Counted from the first letter of the stretch, positions 18,587 to 29,593 are shown. The stretch is DNA of 50,747 bases from Bacteroidales bacterium (GCA_012727735.1 JAAYGM010000014.1:1-50747); one strand, 5' to 3'. Made by a program: numbers and translations. Notes: generated from the letters alone by a model not told the origin.

Positions 18587-19239
18587 TCACCATCACCATT
18601 ATTGTGCTTACCTCCATCGTCTCTATCCTCGCATTCCGAAACAACGCAATGATGGAGAGGATGATCTTTTATCCGCCAGCGGTAAGAAGGGGTGAATGGC
18701 ACAGGCTGTTTACCTACGGGTTTCTGCATGCCGATTACATGCATCTCATCTTTAACATGTTCACGCTCTACTTCTTTGCGACGGATATTGAGCGCATATG
18801 TAAAGTACAACTGGGTGAACGCGCGGGGGCGCTCTGCTTTATCATCCTCTACCTCTCCGCCTTGCTGGTCTCCATTCTGCCAACATACTTCAAACAGAAA
18901 GAGAACAGATCTTATCATGGCCTGGGTGCCTCGGGAGCCGTCTCAGCAATGATCTTTGCATATATGCTGATCAATCCGATGAACTTCATGGGTATCCTCT
19001 TTATCCCGGTGATGCTGCCCGCATTCCTTTTCGGGATTATCTTTATGCTGATCTCCATCTCGCTGGATAAAAAAGAGCATGGAGGCATCAACCACTCAGC
19101 ACATATCACCGGAGGAGTTTACGGCCTTCTCTATATGATTGTACTGTTCTACCTTCTGGCAGATATAAACCTGATTGAATCATTCTTCAGTCAGATAAGG
19201 ATCGATTCTCTCTCCGACCTGTTTCATATCGGTTTTTAA
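18583..19239 (+). CDS. Rhomboid family intramembrane serine protease
   Basis: 218-aa multi-TM ORF; GASGAVSAM and HITGGVYG motifs; ATGA overlap with the Nudix gene. Confidence 0.9.
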   Translation: MITITIIVLTSIVSILAFRNNAMMERMIFYPPAVRRGEWHRLFTYGFLHADYMHLIFNMFTLYFFATDIERICKVQLGERAGALCFIILYLSALLVSILPTYFKQKENRSYHGLGASGAVSAMIFAYMLINPMNFMGILFIPVMLPAFLFGIIFMLISISLDKKEHGGINHSAHITGGVYGLLYMIVLFYLLADINLIESFFSQIRIDSLSDLFHIGF

Positions 19240-19411
19240 AAGATCAGGTTGTCACCTTGCTCCATACATCTCCTTTTGCCGCTTTTTCGACAGGAGAACA
19301 AGGATGAGGGAGGAGACCACGCAGTCAAACAATTTATAAGATATCCGGGGAAGGGGAGCTTCGAATTGCCTTATTTTGTCTATTTTTGTATTTAAAAGGA
19401 CTGTATACGAA

Positions 19412-20125
19412 ATGGATCATCCGGCACTTTATTTAATTCCCGTAACGTTGGGCGAGACACCTGTTGAACAGGTGATCCCCGCATACAACAGAACGGTCGT
19501 CTCCAATCTGAACTATTTTATCGTGGAGAATATCAGATCGGCACGCCGTTTTCTGAAGAAAAGCAATCCTGATACAGATATTGATGCACTCACCTTTTAT
19601 GAGTTGAACAAGCATACCGACAGGAATTTAATCACCAGTTACCTTCTGCCAATTAAGAGAGGTGAGAGCATCGGCATTCTCTCTGAGGCGGGCTGTCCCG
19701 CCGTCGCCGACCCGGGTGCTGACGTGGTGGCTATCGCACAGCAGGAGGGCTACAAGGTTGTTCCGCTGGTAGGCCCCTCCTCCATGTTGATGGCCATCAT
19801 GGCCTCAGGCTTCAACGGACAAAGCTTTGCCTTTCACGGTTATCTCCCGATCGATGCCGGCGAAAGGGCAAAAAAGCTGAAACAGCTTGAGAGCAGATCC
19901 TACAACGAGGATCAGACACAACTATTTATTGAAACGCCCTACCGCAACCAGAAACTGGCTGATGATATATTGCAGCATTGCAAGCCGCAGACCAGACTTT
20001 GTATAGCGATGAATATTTCATGTGAAGATGAGTATATTGTTACACGAAGGGTAAAAGCATGGAAAGGAAATCTTCCCGACATGCATAAAAAACCGTGTGT
20101 CTTCCTGATATATAAAGGTTTATGA
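19412..20125 (+). CDS. SAM-dependent methyltransferase, tetrapyrrole methylase/RsmI-like
   Basis: MDHPALYLIPVTLGE...; GILSEAGCPAVADPGADVVAIAQ, VVPLVGPSSMLMAIMASGFNGQSFAFHGYLP. Confidence 0.9.
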   Translation: MDHPALYLIPVTLGETPVEQVIPAYNRTVVSNLNYFIVENIRSARRFLKKSNPDTDIDALTFYELNKHTDRNLITSYLLPIKRGESIGILSEAGCPAVADPGADVVAIAQQEGYKVVPLVGPSSMLMAIMASGFNGQSFAFHGYLPIDAGERAKKLKQLESRSYNEDQTQLFIETPYRNQKLADDILQHCKPQTRLCIAMNISCEDEYIVTRRVKAWKGNLPDMHKKPCVFLIYKGL

Positions 20126-21120
20126 ACATTCAACACAACATACAACTCCAACCCTACAACTCATTCAGGACGAAGGCTGTTGCCCGTCTTTTTTGTGAAC
20201 CACAAACAGCAGAAGAGTTGTCGGAAATAGTGAAAGCTTATCCCGGTGAAAAGAAACTAATCCTTGGTGCCGGATTCAATCTGTTCTTTACGGAGGATTA
20301 CGATGGTCTTATCATCAGGCCGGCCATGGGAGGCATTAACATATTGTCTGAAACCGACAGTGAGGTGCTATTAGAGGCGGGTGCTGCCGAGGATTGGGAC
20401 ACTTTTGTGGCATATGCTGTGTCGAAAGGTTTTGCCGGCCTGGAGAACCTCTCACTGATCCCGGGGTCTGTGGGTGCAAGCCCTGTTCAAAACATCGGCG
20501 CATACGGCACCGAGGCGAAAGACACTGTTATACGTGTGAACGCTGTAGATATACGGACGGGTGAGCGCATCATCTTCACCAGTGAAGAATGCGGTTTTAG
20601 TTACCGTGACAGCATCTTCAAACGCACCTGTCGTTATGTCATCACTTCGGTCATCTTCAGGCTGAGTAAATCATTCAATTACAAAGAGAAATACATCGAT
20701 CTCAGCCGCGAGCTGGAGGGTGTGCCCTCTCCAACACTATCGCAGGTACGCGAGGCGATCATCCGCATACGCACCCGTAAACTGCCCGATTATACTGTTC
20801 TGCCCAATGCCGGCAGCTTCTTTAAGAATCCTCTGTTGTCGAAAGAGGAAAAAGAGATGCTTCAGCACAAGCTGGTGGATCTGCCGGTATACAATGCGGG
20901 GGACAACATGTTTAAAACATCTGCCGCATTTCTGATTGAAAAGGCGGGATACAAAGGCATACGTCGCGGGATGGTAGGTACCTACGAGCATCATTCGCTG
21001 ATTATCGTCAACTACGGCACTGACAACGGAAAGGAGATAGCCGACTTTATGAAAGAAGTACAAAACGGTATATATCAACAGTTTGGCGTAATGCTTGAAC
21101 CGGAAGTGTGGATCTTTTAA
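20122..21120 (+). CDS. murB: UDP-N-acetylmuramate dehydrogenase
   Basis: 332-aa ORF; LGAGFNLFFTEDYDGLII, IPGSVGASPVQNIGAYGTEAKD, GSFFKNP. Confidence 0.96.
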   Translation: MNIQHNIQLQPYNSFRTKAVARLFCEPQTAEELSEIVKAYPGEKKLILGAGFNLFFTEDYDGLIIRPAMGGINILSETDSEVLLEAGAAEDWDTFVAYAVSKGFAGLENLSLIPGSVGASPVQNIGAYGTEAKDTVIRVNAVDIRTGERIIFTSEECGFSYRDSIFKRTCRYVITSVIFRLSKSFNYKEKYIDLSRELEGVPSPTLSQVREAIIRIRTRKLPDYTVLPNAGSFFKNPLLSKEEKEMLQHKLVDLPVYNAGDNMFKTSAAFLIEKAGYKGIRRGMVGTYEHHSLIIVNYGTDNGKEIADFMKEVQNGIYQQFGVMLEPEVWIF

Positions 21121-21155
21121 TTTGCAATAACGAACAGTCAAAAAAAACAATCAAC

Positions 21156-22469
21156 ATGTCATCATTTATCATCGAAGGCGGACACAGTCTACAGGGAGTG
21201 ATCACCCCGCAGGGTGCGAAAAACGAAGCACTGCAGGTGATCTGCGCCACACTGCTCACAAGAGAAGAGGTTATTATTGAGAATATTCCCGATATCCTGG
21301 ATGTGAATAACCTCATCGGACTGTTGCGTGATATGGGTGTCAAGGTGAAGAAACTAAGTGATGAGACCTACTCCTTCAGGGCAGAAGAGATTGACCTGGC
21401 TTACACGCAATCGGATGATTTCATGAAAAAAAGTAGCGCCATGAGAGGATCGATCATGATTATCGGCCCGCTGCTGGCACGCTTCGGTGAAGCCGTAGTG
21501 CCCAGACCGGGAGGTGACAAGATTGGTCGCCGGCGCCTTGATACCCACTTTAACGGTATCATAAAGCTGGGCGCACAGCTCATCCTGAATGAAAAGAGGC
21601 AACTGTTCACCCTCACCACCAGGCAACTGAAGGGAACCTACATTTTACTGGATGAGGCCTCCGTTACCGGTACTGCCAACCTGCTGATGGCTGCGGTACT
21701 TGCTGAGGGTGAAACAACCATCTACAATGCCGCCTGTGAACCCTACGTTGAACAGTTAAGCCGGATGCTGGTACGCATGGGAGCGAGGATTGAGGGGATC
21801 GGCTCCAATAAGCTGATCGTGCACGGTGTGACAAGCCTCAGCGGTTGCAGGCATCGGTTACTGCCCGACATGATTGAGATTGGCAGCTTTATCGGCATGG
21901 CAGCCATGACCGCCTCTGAGATCACCATCAGGGATTCATCGATTGCAAATCTTGGCATCATCCCTGAAAGTTTCCGCCGGTTAGGCATCACCGTGGAACA
22001 ACAGGGTGACGATCTCTATATCCCTCGCCAGGAGAGTTATACCATAGCCTCTTTTATCGACGGTTCCATCCTCACCATCGCCGACGCTCCCTGGCCGGGG
22101 CTCACACCTGACTTGTTGAGTGTGATGCTGGTGGTTGCCACCAAAGCCACGGGCAGTGTGCTGATCCATCAGAAGATGTTTGAGAGCCGTCTCTTTTTCG
22201 TGGATAAACTCATCGATATGGGAGCTCAGATCATCCTGTGCGACCCCCACCGTGCTGTTGTTATCGGCCTGAATAATCGCTTCCACCTGAAAAGCATGAC
22301 CATGACCTCGCCCGATATCCGTGCAGGGATCTCTCTCCTTATTGCAGCGATGAGTGCTGAGGGAACCAGTACGATCCACAATATCGACCAGATTGACCGC
22401 GGCTATCAGCAGATAGACAAGCGGCTGAATGCATTGGGCGCACGCATTGAACGGACTACAGACCGGTAA
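21156..22469 (+). CDS. murA: UDP-N-acetylglucosamine 1-carboxyvinyltransferase with Asp at the usual catalytic Cys position
   Basis: EPSP-synthase-like; GAKNEALQVICATLL, RPGGDKIGRRRLDTHFNGI. Start MSSFIIEGG chosen over the track start, which overlaps murB. Confidence 0.93.
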   Translation: MSSFIIEGGHSLQGVITPQGAKNEALQVICATLLTREEVIIENIPDILDVNNLIGLLRDMGVKVKKLSDETYSFRAEEIDLAYTQSDDFMKKSSAMRGSIMIIGPLLARFGEAVVPRPGGDKIGRRRLDTHFNGIIKLGAQLILNEKRQLFTLTTRQLKGTYILLDEASVTGTANLLMAAVLAEGETTIYNAACEPYVEQLSRMLVRMGARIEGIGSNKLIVHGVTSLSGCRHRLLPDMIEIGSFIGMAAMTASEITIRDSSIANLGIIPESFRRLGITVEQQGDDLYIPRQESYTIASFIDGSILTIADAPWPGLTPDLLSVMLVVATKATGSVLIHQKMFESRLFFVDKLIDMGAQIILCDPHRAVVIGLNNRFHLKSMTMTSPDIRAGISLLIAAMSAEGTSTIHNIDQIDRGYQQIDKRLNALGARIERTTDR

Positions 22470-22558
22470 CAACGCATCTCCGCAGACAAGGGTCAGTTGA
22501 ACCATCATGTAGCTTTCCACGTTTAAACAGAAACGAAAACTTTCAAATTATACACGTT

Positions 22559-23332
22559 ATGTCAAAGATCAATGATTTCCGGAAACTACACGCAGGAGAA
22601 GAACCATTTATCCTGGGTAATGTATGGGACGCCAAGAGTGCGCAGCTTGCAGAAAAAGCAGGCTTCAAAGCCGTCGGTATTTCCGGACATGCCATCGCAG
22701 AGAACCTTGGTTATAAGGATGGTGAAAATATGCGTTTCGAAGAGCTGTTGTTTGTTGTGAATCGTGTAATAAAATCAGTTTCTGTTCCTGTTTCAGTAGA
22801 TATTGACGGCGGTTACGGCAGAAATATCAGTAAAGTGAATGAGCACATCCTGCAGTTGCTTGAAATGGGTGCCGCCGGCATCAATATTGAAGATTCAGTG
22901 GTAAAAGAGGGTAAACGTTTGCTGGTGGAACTGGAGAAATTCAACAAAATAGTCCGGGGAATCCGTTCATTCCTGACGGAACAAAAATCTACACTCTTCC
23001 TGAACATACGTACAGATACCTATGTCACCAGGCATCCTCAACCTTTGGAGGAGACGATTAAACGGGTGAAGGCATATGAAGAAGCAGGTGCCGACGGCAT
23101 TTTTGTGCCACTGCTCTCTGATGATAAAGAGATTAAAATGGTTGTTCAAAGCACCGAACTACCGCTCAATGTGTACCTGCTGCCCGAGACGCCATCCTAT
23201 TCACAACTCAAACAACTGGGCGTAAAGCGTATCAGCAGCGGAGCGGCCGTTCATGCAAAAAGTTACGGGAAAGCAGGGGAATTATATCAGACACTCATCA
23301 CAGACAAACGTTTCGGCAAGCTGTTCAGCTGA
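22559..23332 (+). CDS. Isocitrate lyase/PEP mutase family protein
   Basis: 257-aa ORF: NVWDAKSAQLAEKAGFKAVGISGHAIAENLGYKDG, VSVDIDGGYG, GAAGINIEDS. Confidence 0.88.
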   Translation: MSKINDFRKLHAGEEPFILGNVWDAKSAQLAEKAGFKAVGISGHAIAENLGYKDGENMRFEELLFVVNRVIKSVSVPVSVDIDGGYGRNISKVNEHILQLLEMGAAGINIEDSVVKEGKRLLVELEKFNKIVRGIRSFLTEQKSTLFLNIRTDTYVTRHPQPLEETIKRVKAYEEAGADGIFVPLLSDDKEIKMVVQSTELPLNVYLLPETPSYSQLKQLGVKRISSGAAVHAKSYGKAGELYQTLITDKRFGKLFS

Positions 23333-23533
23333 TAAACAATCGGGTGAGGTTGCTGAATATTGTTGGGAGCGCAAAAAATTGATTCTGCGTTTCCGGTGAA
23401 ATTATTTGCTTATTAGGCAACTCTTTTATTACTTTGCACATTCATTCAAAAGATCAACAAACACTTTCTGCTTGCTGAAACTTGTTTCCTGATAGAAGGA
23501 GACATATAACTACTCAATAACCACAGATAAATT

Positions 23534-25399
23534 ATGCCAACAAACTTGGTCGTAACCGACATTAAACAAGTAACCATCCGATTCTCAGGTGATTCAGGCG
23601 ACGGCATGCAGCTGTCAGGAACCCTGTTTTCTACCTTATCAGCAATTTTCGGCAATGAGATTGCAACGTTCCCTGATTTCCCGGCAGAAATCCGGGCTCC
23701 GCAGGGATCACTGCACGGTGTTTCAGGATTCCAGGTCCGTATAGGGGCAAAAGATGTTTACAACTCAGGTGATAAGACAGATGTGCTCGTCGCCATGAAC
23801 CCGGCAGCATTGAAGGTGAACGCCCAGCACCTGAAAAAGGGTTCCATCGTGCTTTACGACACTGATTCATTTCAGAAAAAAGACCTCGACAAAGCACAGT
23901 TCACCACACCGGACCCCTTTGCTGAACTCAATCTTGATCATATACAGCCAATCGGGGTAGCCATCACCTCGATGACCAAATCCTCCCTGGAGGGATCAGG
24001 GCTGGAGAACAAAGAGATGCTTCGCAGCAAAAACATGTTTGCACTCGGTATTGTTTGCTGGCTCTTCAACCGTCCCCTGGAGATTGCAGACAAACTGCTT
24101 GAACAGAAGTTCTCCAGGAAACCGAAACTGGTGGATGCAAACATCAAGGCACTTACCGATGGTTATAACTACGGCAACAACATACACCTCACAGCCTCGA
24201 CCTATCGGATCGATCCGATTGAATCAGGCAAGGGTTTTTATACGGATGTAAACGGAAATACGGCCACTGCCTACGGGTTGATCGCAGCTGCTGAAAAAGC
24301 AGGTGTACAGTTGTTCCTCGGCTCCTACCCCATCACACCCGCAACAGATATCCTGCAGGAGCTGGTGAAAAGAAAAGATTTCGGCGTGAAAGCCCTCCAG
24401 ATGGAAGATGAGATTGCGGGTATCACCTCCTCTCTCGGTGCAAGTTTTGCCGGCTGCCTGGCAGCAACCTCCACATCGGGACCCGGGCTGGCGCTTAAGA
24501 GCGAGGCACTGGGACTGGCAGTGATGACTGAGCTGCCGCTGGTAGTGATTGATGTACAGCGCAGCGGCCCTTCTACCGGCATGCCTACCAAGAGTGAGCA
24601 GACCGACCTCAACCAGGCCTTGTATGGGCGCAACGGAGAAAGTCCGCTTGTTGTGATAGCGGCTGCCTCACCTACCGATTGTTTTGAGACTGCCTTCGAA
24701 TCTTCCAGGTTAGCACTTGAACATATGACACCCGTGATTCTGCTGACCGACGGTTATATAGCCAACGGCTCATCAGCCTGGAAGATACCGGACATGCGTG
24801 ATTATCCCGACATCAAACCGCCCTATGTTCAGAACCATTTCAACGGAGACGCGGGAGAGTGGAAACCTTTCCTTCGCGATGAAAAAACGCTTGTAAGATA
24901 CTGGGGTATACCCGGCACACCTAACTATATGCACCGGATCGGCGGTCTGGAAAAAGATCAGTTCACGGGTGTGATCTCATCGAATCCCGAGAACCACCAG
25001 CAAATGGTGAATATCCGCAAACAGAAGATTCAGAATATCGCCGGCTTCATTCCTGAGCAGGAGCTCACAGGAGATAAAGATGCCGACACACTGATTGTGG
25101 GATGGGGCGGCACCTATGGTCATCTGCTGGAGGCAACACTCCGCATCCTTGCCGATGGAAAGAAAATCGCATTCACCCACTTCAGATATATCTCTCCGCT
25201 GCCAAAGAACAGCTACAATCTGCTGAAGAACTTTAAAAGAGTTATCGTAGCGGAACAGAACAATGGTCAGTTTGCCGATTATCTGAGCAGTGAGTTCCCG
25301 GATCTGAAAAATATCCGGAAGTTCAACAGGGTGGAAGGCCAGCCATTCAAGGTGAGCGAGCTGATTGAAGAATTCACAAAAACAATGGAAGGTAAATAA
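23534..25399 (+). CDS. korA: 2-oxoacid:ferredoxin oxidoreductase, fused gamma-alpha subunit
   Basis: 621-aa ORF: N-terminal gamma domain (FSGDSGDGMQLSG) plus alpha domain (FLGSYPITPATDILQEL, TSTSGPGLALKSE). Confidence 0.93.
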   Translation: MPTNLVVTDIKQVTIRFSGDSGDGMQLSGTLFSTLSAIFGNEIATFPDFPAEIRAPQGSLHGVSGFQVRIGAKDVYNSGDKTDVLVAMNPAALKVNAQHLKKGSIVLYDTDSFQKKDLDKAQFTTPDPFAELNLDHIQPIGVAITSMTKSSLEGSGLENKEMLRSKNMFALGIVCWLFNRPLEIADKLLEQKFSRKPKLVDANIKALTDGYNYGNNIHLTASTYRIDPIESGKGFYTDVNGNTATAYGLIAAAEKAGVQLFLGSYPITPATDILQELVKRKDFGVKALQMEDEIAGITSSLGASFAGCLAATSTSGPGLALKSEALGLAVMTELPLVVIDVQRSGPSTGMPTKSEQTDLNQALYGRNGESPLVVIAAASPTDCFETAFESSRLALEHMTPVILLTDGYIANGSSAWKIPDMRDYPDIKPPYVQNHFNGDAGEWKPFLRDEKTLVRYWGIPGTPNYMHRIGGLEKDQFTGVISSNPENHQQMVNIRKQKIQNIAGFIPEQELTGDKDADTLIVGWGGTYGHLLEATLRILADGKKIAFTHFRYISPLPKNSYNLLKNFKRVIVAEQNNGQFADYLSSEFPDLKNIRKFNRVEGQPFKVSELIEEFTKTMEGK

Positions 25400-25401
25400 G
25401 C

Positions 25402-26436
25402 ATGGAAGCAACAGAAATAAAATATCAGAAACATCTCGCAAAAGATTACAAGAGTGAAAACGCCGTACGCTGGTGTCCCGGTTGTGGCGACTATGCCATC
25501 CTGACCTGTCTTCACAAGGCCCTGGCGGAGCTGAATCTTGAACCACATGATACTGCTGTCATTTCCGGCATTGGCTGTTCATCGCGATTACCCTATTACA
25601 TGAACACATACGGATTTCACAGTATTCACGGGCGTGCGACAGCGATTGCCACGGGTGTGAAAGTGGCGAACCCGGCTCTGAGTGTATGGGTTGCTACCGG
25701 TGACGGTGACTCGCTGGCTATCGGAGGGAATCATTTCATCCATGCTATCCGTCGCAACGTGGACATCAATATTATACTTTTCAACAATAAGATCTACGGA
25801 CTCACAAAAGGGCAGTACTCACCCACCTCCTCAAGAGGTTTCGTCTCCAAGTCATCACCCTATGGAACGATAGAAGATCCGTTCCGTCCGGCAGAGCTGT
25901 GCTTCGGTGCCAGAGGTACCTTCTTCGCACGCGCCATTGATGTGGACATGAAGAATCAGGTGGAGGTGATGGTGGAAGCTGCACGCCACAAAGGCACTTC
26001 AGTGATTGAAGTGCTGCAGAACTGTGTGATTTTCAATGATGGCATTCACAACAAAATAAGTGACCGCTCCTGGAAAGCCGATAACACCGTTACACTGAAG
26101 CAGGGGGAGAAAATGCTTTACGGCAAGGAGAATGACAAGGGGATTGTGCTGGATGGATGGAACCTTAAAGGAGTCACTATCGGTGAAGATGGATACACGC
26201 TGGACGATGTGCTGGTACATGATGCCACCACCAGGGATAACACCCTGCATCTGAAACTCGCCCTGATGGAGAGTACCGACGGTCTTCCGGTGGCCCTTGG
26301 AGTGATCCGCAATGTGGATGAACCTAGTTACGAAAGAGATTATGAAAAGCAGATTGAGGAGGCACAAAAGAACGCTCCCAGAAAATCATTTACTGAGTTC
26401 CTGTTAAAATCCTCCAATGTCTGGGAGGTAAAATGA
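25402..26436 (+). CDS. korB: 2-oxoacid:ferredoxin oxidoreductase beta subunit
   Basis: 344-aa ORF: WCPGCGDYAIL, GIGCSSRLPYYMNTYGFHSIHGRA, ATGDGDSLAIGGNHFIHAIRRN (TPP site). Confidence 0.94.
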   Translation: MEATEIKYQKHLAKDYKSENAVRWCPGCGDYAILTCLHKALAELNLEPHDTAVISGIGCSSRLPYYMNTYGFHSIHGRATAIATGVKVANPALSVWVATGDGDSLAIGGNHFIHAIRRNVDINIILFNNKIYGLTKGQYSPTSSRGFVSKSSPYGTIEDPFRPAELCFGARGTFFARAIDVDMKNQVEVMVEAARHKGTSVIEVLQNCVIFNDGIHNKISDRSWKADNTVTLKQGEKMLYGKENDKGIVLDGWNLKGVTIGEDGYTLDDVLVHDATTRDNTLHLKLALMESTDGLPVALGVIRNVDEPSYERDYEKQIEEAQKNAPRKSFTEFLLKSSNVWEVK

Positions 26437-26496
26437 TCTGATGAAAGTTGATTCAGGGGTTCGGCAAACCGTGGATTCAACCCGATAACCAACAAA

Positions 26497-26545
26497 AAAA
26501 TCTGCTCACCAGTAAAATCTGAAAAATTACTGGTTGGCAGATTTT
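26497..26545. terminator. Bidirectional two-helix terminator between korB and proDH, overlapping the proDH 3' end
   Basis: AAAATCTGC-tc-ACCAGTAA...TTACTGGT-tg-GCAGATTTT. Confidence 0.8.
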
Positions 26546-27720
26546 CTTCGTCTTATTTCTGCCTGTATCAGCCTCAGCTCACGGCTGGTCTGACCTTTAA
26601 CGGATGAATTCTCTTCAGCACGACGGAACAGATAGGGCATCATCGTTTTCACTTCACCATAGGGCAGATACTTTGCCACATTAAAATTCTGTTCTGCCAG
26701 ATTGTAGGTGATATGATCGCTCATCCCGTAGAGCTGGGAGAAGTAGATACCGGGATGGTTTCTCGCCAATCCCGATGTATCAATCAGGTCTGCAAGTAAC
26801 TGCGTGCTATATTCATTGTGTGTGGCAACCATAAAATCGATGGTAGCATGGTGATCCATAAAATAACGGATAATTTCATCAAAATCGTGATCTGTCGCCT
26901 CTTTATCGGGTTGTATGGGAGATGGATATCCCTTCTCCGCGGCGCGTGCACGTTCTTTCTCCATGTAGGCACCGCGGACGATCTTCAGGCCAAATTTGAA
27001 TCCTCCTGTCAACGCCATCTGATGATGCACTTTTATACGCTCAATGCTGTCGTGACGGTACATCTGGTAGGTGTTCTGCACGATAGCCCTCTCTTTGTTA
27101 TACCTCGCCATCAGTTTCATTACCAGCTCGTCCAGCACAGGTTGTATCCATGTCTCCTCTGCATCGATCAGTACCGGTACATTTAAGTCATGTCCGCGTC
27201 TGAAAATTGAATCGACTCTCTCTTCCACGCGGCTGTATGCAGCTTTCTCTTCTTCTGTGAGGGGTTGTTTTTCGCTTACCTTCACCAAAAGGTCAAAACG
27301 TGCAATACCTGTGATCTTAAACGCACTGAAAGGCACACTTCCATTTTTATCTGCAAATTCAACAGTACGGATTACCTCACGGCAAGTCTTATCGAACACC
27401 TCATCCGATCCCTCTCCTTCGAGTGCATAATCCAGTATAGACATTACATTGCGTTTTGCCAGCTTTTCAATCGTTTTACTGCAATCTTCAATGGACACTC
27501 CACCCACGAAATGACGATAAATCGTACGCCGCAAAATAGATTTTACCGGAAAATGCATTGCAAAGGCAAAACTGACCAGGTGCTTGCCTATTTTCACCAT
27601 AATCCGGTTATTCATCACCTTGAACAGTTGATATGCCTCCCGGAGGCTTGCATTGGATTGGTCCCGAAATGCGATCTCAACATTGCTGAAATCGATAGAG
27701 TTGGTTTTTTCTGGTAGCAT
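26527..27720 (-). CDS. Proline dehydrogenase family protein
   Basis: 397-aa ORF: DAEETWIQPVLDELV, KFGLKIVRGAYMEKERARA, THNEYST, SQLYGMSDHITYNLA. Confidence 0.93.
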   Translation of the reverse strand: MLPEKTNSIDFSNVEIAFRDQSNASLREAYQLFKVMNNRIMVKIGKHLVSFAFAMHFPVKSILRRTIYRHFVGGVSIEDCSKTIEKLAKRNVMSILDYALEGEGSDEVFDKTCREVIRTVEFADKNGSVPFSAFKITGIARFDLLVKVSEKQPLTEEEKAAYSRVEERVDSIFRRGHDLNVPVLIDAEETWIQPVLDELVMKLMARYNKERAIVQNTYQMYRHDSIERIKVHHQMALTGGFKFGLKIVRGAYMEKERARAAEKGYPSPIQPDKEATDHDFDEIIRYFMDHHATIDFMVATHNEYSTQLLADLIDTSGLARNHPGIYFSQLYGMSDHITYNLAEQNFNVAKYLPYGEVKTMMPYLFRRAEENSSVKGQTSRELRLIQAEIRRRKSANQ

Positions 27721-27928
27721 GCGTTTTTGTAAAAGTATTCAGATATAGCACAAAAATAGGAAAAAATTTATTCTGTTATACATTACAACAAATAAAAGCG
27801 AGGGAGCAGATACAACAACACCATTTTTCGATACAAAACTTTCCGGCAGCGTGCGATAATCAAACATTTTTTTGGTAAGTTTGTATCATTAAAAAAAGAA
27901 GTAAACCACACATAAAACATTTTAATTT

Positions 27929-29560
27929 ATGCCCAAAGGAGTCTTTAAAGTACCTGATGTAAAAAATGAACCCGTAAAGAGCTATGCTCCGGGATCACCC
28001 GAAAGGGAAGCGCTGAAACTGAAGTTGAAAGAACTCAATAACGGGGGGCTCGACCTGCCGATGATCATTGACGGGAAAGAGGTGCGTACAGGCAATCAGA
28101 TGGATATCCGTCCTCCGCACGATCACCATCATCTCCTGGGACATTATCACCAGGGCGACCAATCGCACGTGCAGATGGCCATAGATGCCGCTCTCAGAGC
28201 CAAGCCAGCATGGGAGGCTATGCATTGGGAGAGCCGTGCAGCCATCTTCCTGAAAGCCGCAGAGCTGATTGCAGGACCCTACCGTGCCGAGTTTAACGCT
28301 GTGACCATGATTGGCCAATCGAAGAACGCCTTCCAGTCGGAAATCGATGCGGTATGCGAGCTGGTTGATTTCTACCGCTACAACGTGAAGAACATGATGG
28401 AGATTTATGCGATGCAACCCAACTCCTCTCCCGGAATATGGAACCGTATGGTTTGGCGTCCGCTCGAAGGGTTCATCTTCGCACTTACACCGTTCAACTT
28501 CACCTCTATTGCGGGCAACCTGGGAGGTGCGCCCGCGCTGATGGGTAACACCGTGGTATGGAAACCATCCAAAACAGCTGTCTACTCAGCTCACTTCATC
28601 ATGAAGATATTGAAGGAGGCAGGGTTGCCCGATGGTGTGATCAATCTGGTTTACGTGGGAGGAAGAGAAGCCGCCGATGTGGTTTTCAACCACCGTGATT
28701 TCGCAGGATTGCATTTCACCGGTTCAACAGCCGTTTTCAATGGTATGTGGAAAACGATTGCAGGAAATATCCCAAAATACAAATCCTATCCCCGCATCGT
28801 AGGTGAGACCGGCGGAAAAGACTATATCCTTGCCGATGAAACGGCCAACGCAAAACAGATAGCGACAGCCATCACCCGTGGTGCGTTTGAATATCAGGGA
28901 CAGAAATGCTCGGCTGCATCCCGTGCATACATCCCTCTGAATCTATGGGATGATGTAAAGAAATTCGTGATTGATGATCTTGCAAAGATCAAAACAGGCG
29001 TAGTAGAAGATTTCAGCAATTTCGTGAATGCCGTGATCGATGAAGAGTCGTTCGATAAACTGGCAAAAGTGATTGATGATGCCAAACACTCTCCCGATGC
29101 AGATATCGTCTGTGGCGGCACCTGCGACAAATCGAAGGGATACTATATCCACCCCACAGTGATTCAGGCAAAGAAACCCGATTACGTCACGATGAAAGAA
29201 GAGCTTTTCGGCCCCATCATCACCATCTACGTCTACGACCCGGAGAAGCTGGATGAGACAATGGATATCATTGACACGACCACCGACTACGCTCTTACCG
29301 GAGCCATTTTCTCTGCCGACAGGGCGCGCATTGAGAAAATGACTGCCCGTCTTACACACACAGCGGGTAACTTCTATATCAACGACAAACCGACGGGTGC
29401 CGTGGTTGACCAGCAACCGTTCGGCGGTGGACGTGGTTCAGGCACCAACGACAAGGCCGGCTCCCTGTTCAATCTGCTGCGCTGGGTTTCACCGCAATGT
29501 ATCAAAGAGACCTTCGTGCCTGCCACGGATTATATCTATCCCAATTTCCTGGAAGAATAA
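27929..29560 (+). CDS. pruA: L-glutamate gamma-semialdehyde (1-pyrroline-5-carboxylate) dehydrogenase
   Basis: 543-aa ALDH: FALTPFNFTSIAGNLGGAPALMGNTVVWKPS, GETGGKDYILAD, GQKCSAASRAYIP; next to proDH. Confidence 0.95.
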   Translation: MPKGVFKVPDVKNEPVKSYAPGSPEREALKLKLKELNNGGLDLPMIIDGKEVRTGNQMDIRPPHDHHHLLGHYHQGDQSHVQMAIDAALRAKPAWEAMHWESRAAIFLKAAELIAGPYRAEFNAVTMIGQSKNAFQSEIDAVCELVDFYRYNVKNMMEIYAMQPNSSPGIWNRMVWRPLEGFIFALTPFNFTSIAGNLGGAPALMGNTVVWKPSKTAVYSAHFIMKILKEAGLPDGVINLVYVGGREAADVVFNHRDFAGLHFTGSTAVFNGMWKTIAGNIPKYKSYPRIVGETGGKDYILADETANAKQIATAITRGAFEYQGQKCSAASRAYIPLNLWDDVKKFVIDDLAKIKTGVVEDFSNFVNAVIDEESFDKLAKVIDDAKHSPDADIVCGGTCDKSKGYYIHPTVIQAKKPDYVTMKEELFGPIITIYVYDPEKLDETMDIIDTTTDYALTGAIFSADRARIEKMTARLTHTAGNFYINDKPTGAVVDQQPFGGGRGSGTNDKAGSLFNLLRWVSPQCIKETFVPATDYIYPNFLEE

Positions 29561-29593
29561 CCGGAACGATTCGTAGTAGGAATAAGTTTCAGT

